Origin: Actinomycetota bacterium
GTDB lineage: Bacteria > Actinomycetota > Actinomycetes > Streptosporangiales > Streptosporangiaceae
Direction of reading: 5' to 3'
Assembly (NCBI GenBank): GCA_003140115.1
Contig: PLIQ01000428.1
Coordinates: 1-8,965 of the forward strand
Length of the DNA: 8,965 nucleotides
Shown: piece after piece, positions 6,459-8,965 of the stretch
How positions within the stretch are numbered: the first letter of the stretch is position 1
Layout: each line of letters begins with the position of its first letter
Made by a program: the position numbers and the translations under genes
The notes under the pieces: generated by a model
Databases searched by the model: none
Told to the model about the DNA's origin: nothing
What the model saw: only the letters and a program-made list of their open reading frames with translations

Positions 6459-8243
6459 ATGACGTCCGCCCCGCGCCGGCCGGGACCCCAATTCTCGCGT
6501 GGCACGCATGTGTCGCCTCGCGCTCTTACGCTCGCGATCTCGATTGCCTGGCGGCACGTGGCCGCCGGTCCGGTCCGTGCCGTGGTCCTGGCCCAGAGAG
6601 TACTGCCCCAACCGCTGCGCGGGTGGCTCCGGCTCGCCGGACCCTACGGGCGGGCGGCGGCGTTGTGGGGCGCGGGGGACCGGGCCGGGGCGCTGGCCTC
6701 GCTCGATGCCTCGCCCCGCCGCCTGGCCGCCTTCAGCCTGGCCGTCGACCAGCCCGAGACCGCGACCGCCGCCCTGGCCCGGCTGTCCGAGGACGACCCC
6801 GCCCGCCCGGTGCTGGCCGCCCGTCTGGCCTGGCGCGAAGGCCGCCTCACCGAAGCGCTCGAAGCTCTCGACCACGCCCGCGGCCGCCGTGCCCGCCGCC
6901 TCCGCAACACCCTCACCGCCGAGCAAGCCGTCCTGCTCGCCGCGCCGGGCGAGTCCATGATCACGGGCAGTTCGGGCCACATAGCGTCCATTTCTGCCCG
7001 CGATCATGAAACGGTCCGGGCGACCCCCGGTCGCGTGCTGCACCTGGTGAACGACGCGCTGCCCACCACGAGCGCGGGGTACACGATCCGCACGCACGAG
7101 ATCGTGCTGGCCCAGCAGGCCGCCGGGCTCGACCCGCACGTGGTGACCCGCTGCGGGTTCCCGGTCACCCAGGGCACGCTGGACGGCCGGCGCCTGGTCA
7201 TGCTGGACGACATCCCGTACCACCGGCTGCTGCCCTGGCGCATGCCCGCCCGCGCCGACAAAGCGGCCGCTCTGGGGCTGGAACTCGCCGCCCGGCTGAC
7301 CGGGCAGCTCAAACCCAGCGTGCTGCACGCCGCGAGCAACTACGCCAACGCCATGATCGCGCTGGCCCTGGGGCAGCGGTACGGGCTGCCCGTGGTGTAC
7401 GAGGTGCGCGGGTTCTGGGAGGACACCTGGCTGTCCCGGCACCCGCGCGGCGTGGACCTGGCCCGCAGCGAGCTGTACCAGCGCAACCGCGACCTGGAGA
7501 CCCGCTGCATGCTGGCCGCCGATCTCGTGGTCACCCTGGGCGAGGCCATGCGGGACGAGATCGTGGCCCGCGGCGTCCCCGCCGAGAAGGTCCTCATCGT
7601 GCCGAACGCCGTGTCGCAGGAGTTCCTCCGCCCGCTGCCCGACGCTGACGCACTTCGCACAGAGCTGGGCATCAAACCCGCGGAGCACGTCGTCGGCGTG
7701 GTGTCCACCCTCGTCCCGCACGAGGGCCTCGGCACCCTGCTCGAGGCGACCCAGTTGCTGCGCGAGCGCGGCCTGCCGGTGCGGGTGCTGATCGTCGGCG
7801 ACGGGCCGGATCGCTCCGCCCTGCAACGTCAGGCGGCGGACCTCGGGCTGGGCGAGGCCGCCATCTTCACCGGCCGCGTGCCCGCGGCGAAAGTACGTGA
7901 ATTTCACGCGCTCCTCGATGTATTCGTCGTCCCCCGCACCCCGGACAGGGTATGCCAGCTCGTTACGCCGTTGAAACCGGTAGAAGCGATGGCCAGCGGG
8001 CTGTGCGTGGTCACTAGTGACGTGAGGGCACTCGCCGAAATCATCAAACCTGACGTGACGGGGGCGCTAACGATACCGCAAGATCCGGTGGCCCTAGCCG
8101 ATACCCTTGAACTCTTGGTTAGCAGTCCGGATGTCAGAAGGAAGCTCGGCGACAACGCCCGCGAATGGGTGGCCAGGGACCGGACCTGGGCCCACAACGC
8201 GGCACGGTACCGAGACGCCTACACGCGCCTGGGCGCGCTCTAG
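6459..8243 (+). CDS. GT4 glycosyltransferase with N-terminal helical (TPR-like) extension
   Basis: A 594-residue protein. Residues 63-163 are Ala/Leu-rich helices with TPR-like patterns (GDRAGALASLDAS, AWREGRLTEALEALDHA), then a linker to about 190. The GT-B fold follows: RVLHLVND (192-199), SAGYTIRTHEIV (205-216), YEVRGFWEDTW (314-324), VPNAV (381-385), STLVPHEGLGTLLEA (416-430), VGDGPDRSAL (446-455), FTGRVP (470-475) and TPLKPVEAMASG (503-514). These are the acceptor-side, hinge and donor-binding motifs of family 4 retaining enzymes. Glu509 is the conserved second glutamate, while the first position of E-x7-E is Leu. No ribosome site precedes ATG 6459, so the start is uncertain (GTG 6456 or 6510 are alternatives) and may be leaderless. 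Codons 478-565 have unusually low GC3. Likely role: adding one sugar to the lipid-linked repeat unit. Its donor is unknown. Confidence 0.88.
   Translation: MTSAPRRPGPQFSRGTHVSPRALTLAISIAWRHVAAGPVRAVVLAQRVLPQPLRGWLRLAGPYGRAAALWGAGDRAGALASLDASPRRLAAFSLAVDQPETATAALARLSEDDPARPVLAARLAWREGRLTEALEALDHARGRRARRLRNTLTAEQAVLLAAPGESMITGSSGHIASISARDHETVRATPGRVLHLVNDALPTTSAGYTIRTHEIVLAQQAAGLDPHVVTRCGFPVTQGTLDGRRLVMLDDIPYHRLLPWRMPARADKAAALGLELAARLTGQLKPSVLHAASNYANAMIALALGQRYGLPVVYEVRGFWEDTWLSRHPRGVDLARSELYQRNRDLETRCMLAADLVVTLGEAMRDEIVARGVPAEKVLIVPNAVSQEFLRPLPDADALRTELGIKPAEHVVGVVSTLVPHEGLGTLLEATQLLRERGLPVRVLIVGDGPDRSALQRQAADLGLGEAAIFTGRVPAAKVREFHALLDVFVVPRTPDRVCQLVTPLKPVEAMASGLCVVTSDVRALAEIIKPDVTGALTIPQDPVALADTLELLVSSPDVRRKLGDNAREWVARDRTWAHNAARYRDAYTRLGAL
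6956..7008. repeat. Imperfect 15-bp inverted repeat (stem-loop) inside the GT4 gene
   Basis: CATGATCACGGGCAG (6956-6970) and CTGCCCGCGATCATG (6994-7008) are reverse complements with one mismatch, separated by 23 bases. The hairpin lies in the sequence coding the linker between the helical extension and the GT4 domain. It has no U-tract, so it is not a typical intrinsic terminator. It may be an mRNA structure or a protein-binding palindrome, or chance in GC-rich DNA. Confidence 0.75.
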
Positions 8244-8250
8244 AGGGGGG
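8243..8250 (+). promoter_or_regulatory. Ribosome binding site GAGGGGGG of the dehydrogenase gene
   Basis: The purine run begins on the last base of the upstream TAG stop and ends 5 bases before ATG 8256. It fixes the dehydrogenase start and implies co-transcription with the GT4 gene, since only 12 bases separate the two genes and there is no terminator between them. Confidence 0.75.
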
Positions 8251-8255
8251 TCCAC

Positions 8256-8965
8256 ATGCCGGGGCAGGACGTACTGGTGATCGGGCTGGGCTATGTCGGC
8301 CTACCGCTGGCCATCGCTGCGGCGCGGTCGGGATTCCGGGTTACCGGGCTGGATCTGAACGCGGAGAAGGTGGCCGGGCTGATGGCCGGGCGATCGCACG
8401 TGGATGACCTCACCGAGGACGACGTGGCCGAGATGCTCAGCCGCGGGTTCCGGGCCACCGCCGACGAGGCGGATGCGGGACCGCAGGATGTCATCGTGAT
8501 CTGCGTGCCGACCCCGCTGTCGGAGGCGGACGGGCCGGACCTGAGCGCGGTGCGGGCCGCGACCGCGACCGCGGGCCGGCTGCTGAAGGCCGGGACGCTG
8601 GTATCGCTGGAGTCCACGACCTATCCGGGTACCACCGAGGAGGTGGTCCGGCCGCTACTGGAGAAGACCTCTGGGCTGACCGCCGGGCTCGATTTCTCGC
8701 TCGCGTTCTCACCGGAGCGGATCGACCCGGGCAACCCGGTGTACGGTTTCGCCAACACGCCCAAGATCGTCGGCGGCCTCACCCCCTCCTGCACCGATGC
8801 CGCCGAGGCGTTCTACGGGCAGATCTGTGAGCAGGTGGTCCGGGCCAAGTCGGCCCGCGAGGCCGAGATGGCCAAGCTGCTGGAGAACACCTACCGGCAC
8901 GTGAACATCGCCCTGGTCAACGAGATGGCGATCTTCTCCAGGGAACTGGACGTGGACCTGTGGGA
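8256..8965 (+). CDS. wecC: UDP-N-acetyl-sugar 6-dehydrogenase, UDP-ManNAc/UDP-GlcNAc type (3' end beyond window)
   Basis: The first 236 residues of a nucleotide-sugar dehydrogenase that oxidises C6 of a UDP-HexNAc to the uronic acid with two NAD+. Visible are the Rossmann NAD motif VIGLGYVGLPLA (8-19), ICVPTPLS (82-89), ESTTYPGTTEEVV (119-131), FSPERIDPGN (151-160), NTPKIVGG (167-174) and AEMAKLLENTYRHVNIALVNE (203-223, key residues Lys206, Asn211, Asn217). The family is usually about 430 residues, so the catalytic cysteine and the C-terminal UDP-binding domain lie outside the window. The ribosome site GAGGGGGG is 5 bases upstream. The ESTTYPGTT and SPERxDPGN wording is that of the UDP-GlcNAc/UDP-ManNAc dehydrogenases (WbpA and WecC groups) rather than UDP-glucose dehydrogenase. 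The epimerase next door favours UDP-ManNAc, but UDP-GlcNAc (WbpA-like) cannot be excluded, so the symbol is tentative. Confidence 0.88.
   Translation, partial: MPGQDVLVIGLGYVGLPLAIAAARSGFRVTGLDLNAEKVAGLMAGRSHVDDLTEDDVAEMLSRGFRATADEADAGPQDVIVICVPTPLSEADGPDLSAVRAATATAGRLLKAGTLVSLESTTYPGTTEEVVRPLLEKTSGLTAGLDFSLAFSPERIDPGNPVYGFANTPKIVGGLTPSCTDAAEAFYGQICEQVVRAKSAREAEMAKLLENTYRHVNIALVNEMAIFSRELDVDLW

Noticed and set aside
6956..7008. Hairpin as an intrinsic transcription terminator
   Set aside because: No T-run follows the stem, and the reading frame continues through it with well-conserved domains on both sides.
6432..7907. 491-codon minus-strand open frame opposite the GT4 gene
   Set aside because: The composition (Gln, Gly, His, Arg) is typical of an antisense shadow, and the opposite strand carries a complete, motif-rich GT4 enzyme.
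1..8965. Defence system, CRISPR array, prophage or insertion sequence
   Set aside because: All six real genes fit a surface-polysaccharide locus. There are no spaced repeats, integrase, transposase or terminal inverted repeats.

Overview
The window is GC-rich throughout, with near-saturated GC at third codon positions (about 95% in the stretches I counted). It uses TTG as well as ATG starts and is tightly packed, which points to a high-GC actinobacterium. I cannot name a genus. It looks like the inside of a cell-surface polysaccharide (capsule, exopolysaccharide or teichuronic-type glycan) locus. I see no tRNA, rRNA, CRISPR array, insertion sequence or transposase, and no gene-free stretch over about 50 bases.

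Layout: two divergent transcription units start about 40 bases apart near 6417-6459. The leftward unit, in order of transcription, has four genes. These are a UDP-GlcNAc 2-epimerase (6417 to 5326), a CgeB-like protein fused to a decayed GT-A-like domain with a Gly-Pro/Ser-Asp tail (5329 to 3611), a double-headed GT-B glycosyltransferase of about 730 residues (3597 to 1405), and an asparagine-synthase-like protein that runs off the left edge (1396 to beyond 1). Each junction is an ATGA overlap or a Shine-Dalgarno that overlaps the previous stop codon, so the unit is very probably one translationally coupled operon. The rightward unit has a GT4 glycosyltransferase with an N-terminal helical extension (6459 to 8243). 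After a 12-base gap comes a nucleotide-sugar 6-dehydrogenase that runs off the right edge (8256 to beyond 8965).

How the genes fit together: the epimerase should turn UDP-GlcNAc into UDP-ManNAc. The dehydrogenase could oxidise this to UDP-ManNAcA, or could act on UDP-GlcNAc itself. Up to four glycosyltransferase modules in three proteins would assemble a repeat unit. The asparagine-synthase-like protein lacks the N-terminal glutaminase cysteine and could be an ATP-dependent ligase that modifies a uronic acid carboxylate. That last step is inference.

The most notable points are the asparagine-synthase-like gene, which is easily missed because it has no stop in the window; the possible uronamide pathway; a 264-base block of low GC3 covering the C-terminal catalytic part of the GT4 gene; a 15-bp inverted repeat in that gene's interdomain linker; a possible leaderless start; and an in-frame 9-bp tandem repeat at the 3' end of the CgeB-like gene. 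No single gene here is clearly a new system. The novelty, if any, lies in the combination and in the two odd proteins (CgeB-like fusion and ligase).
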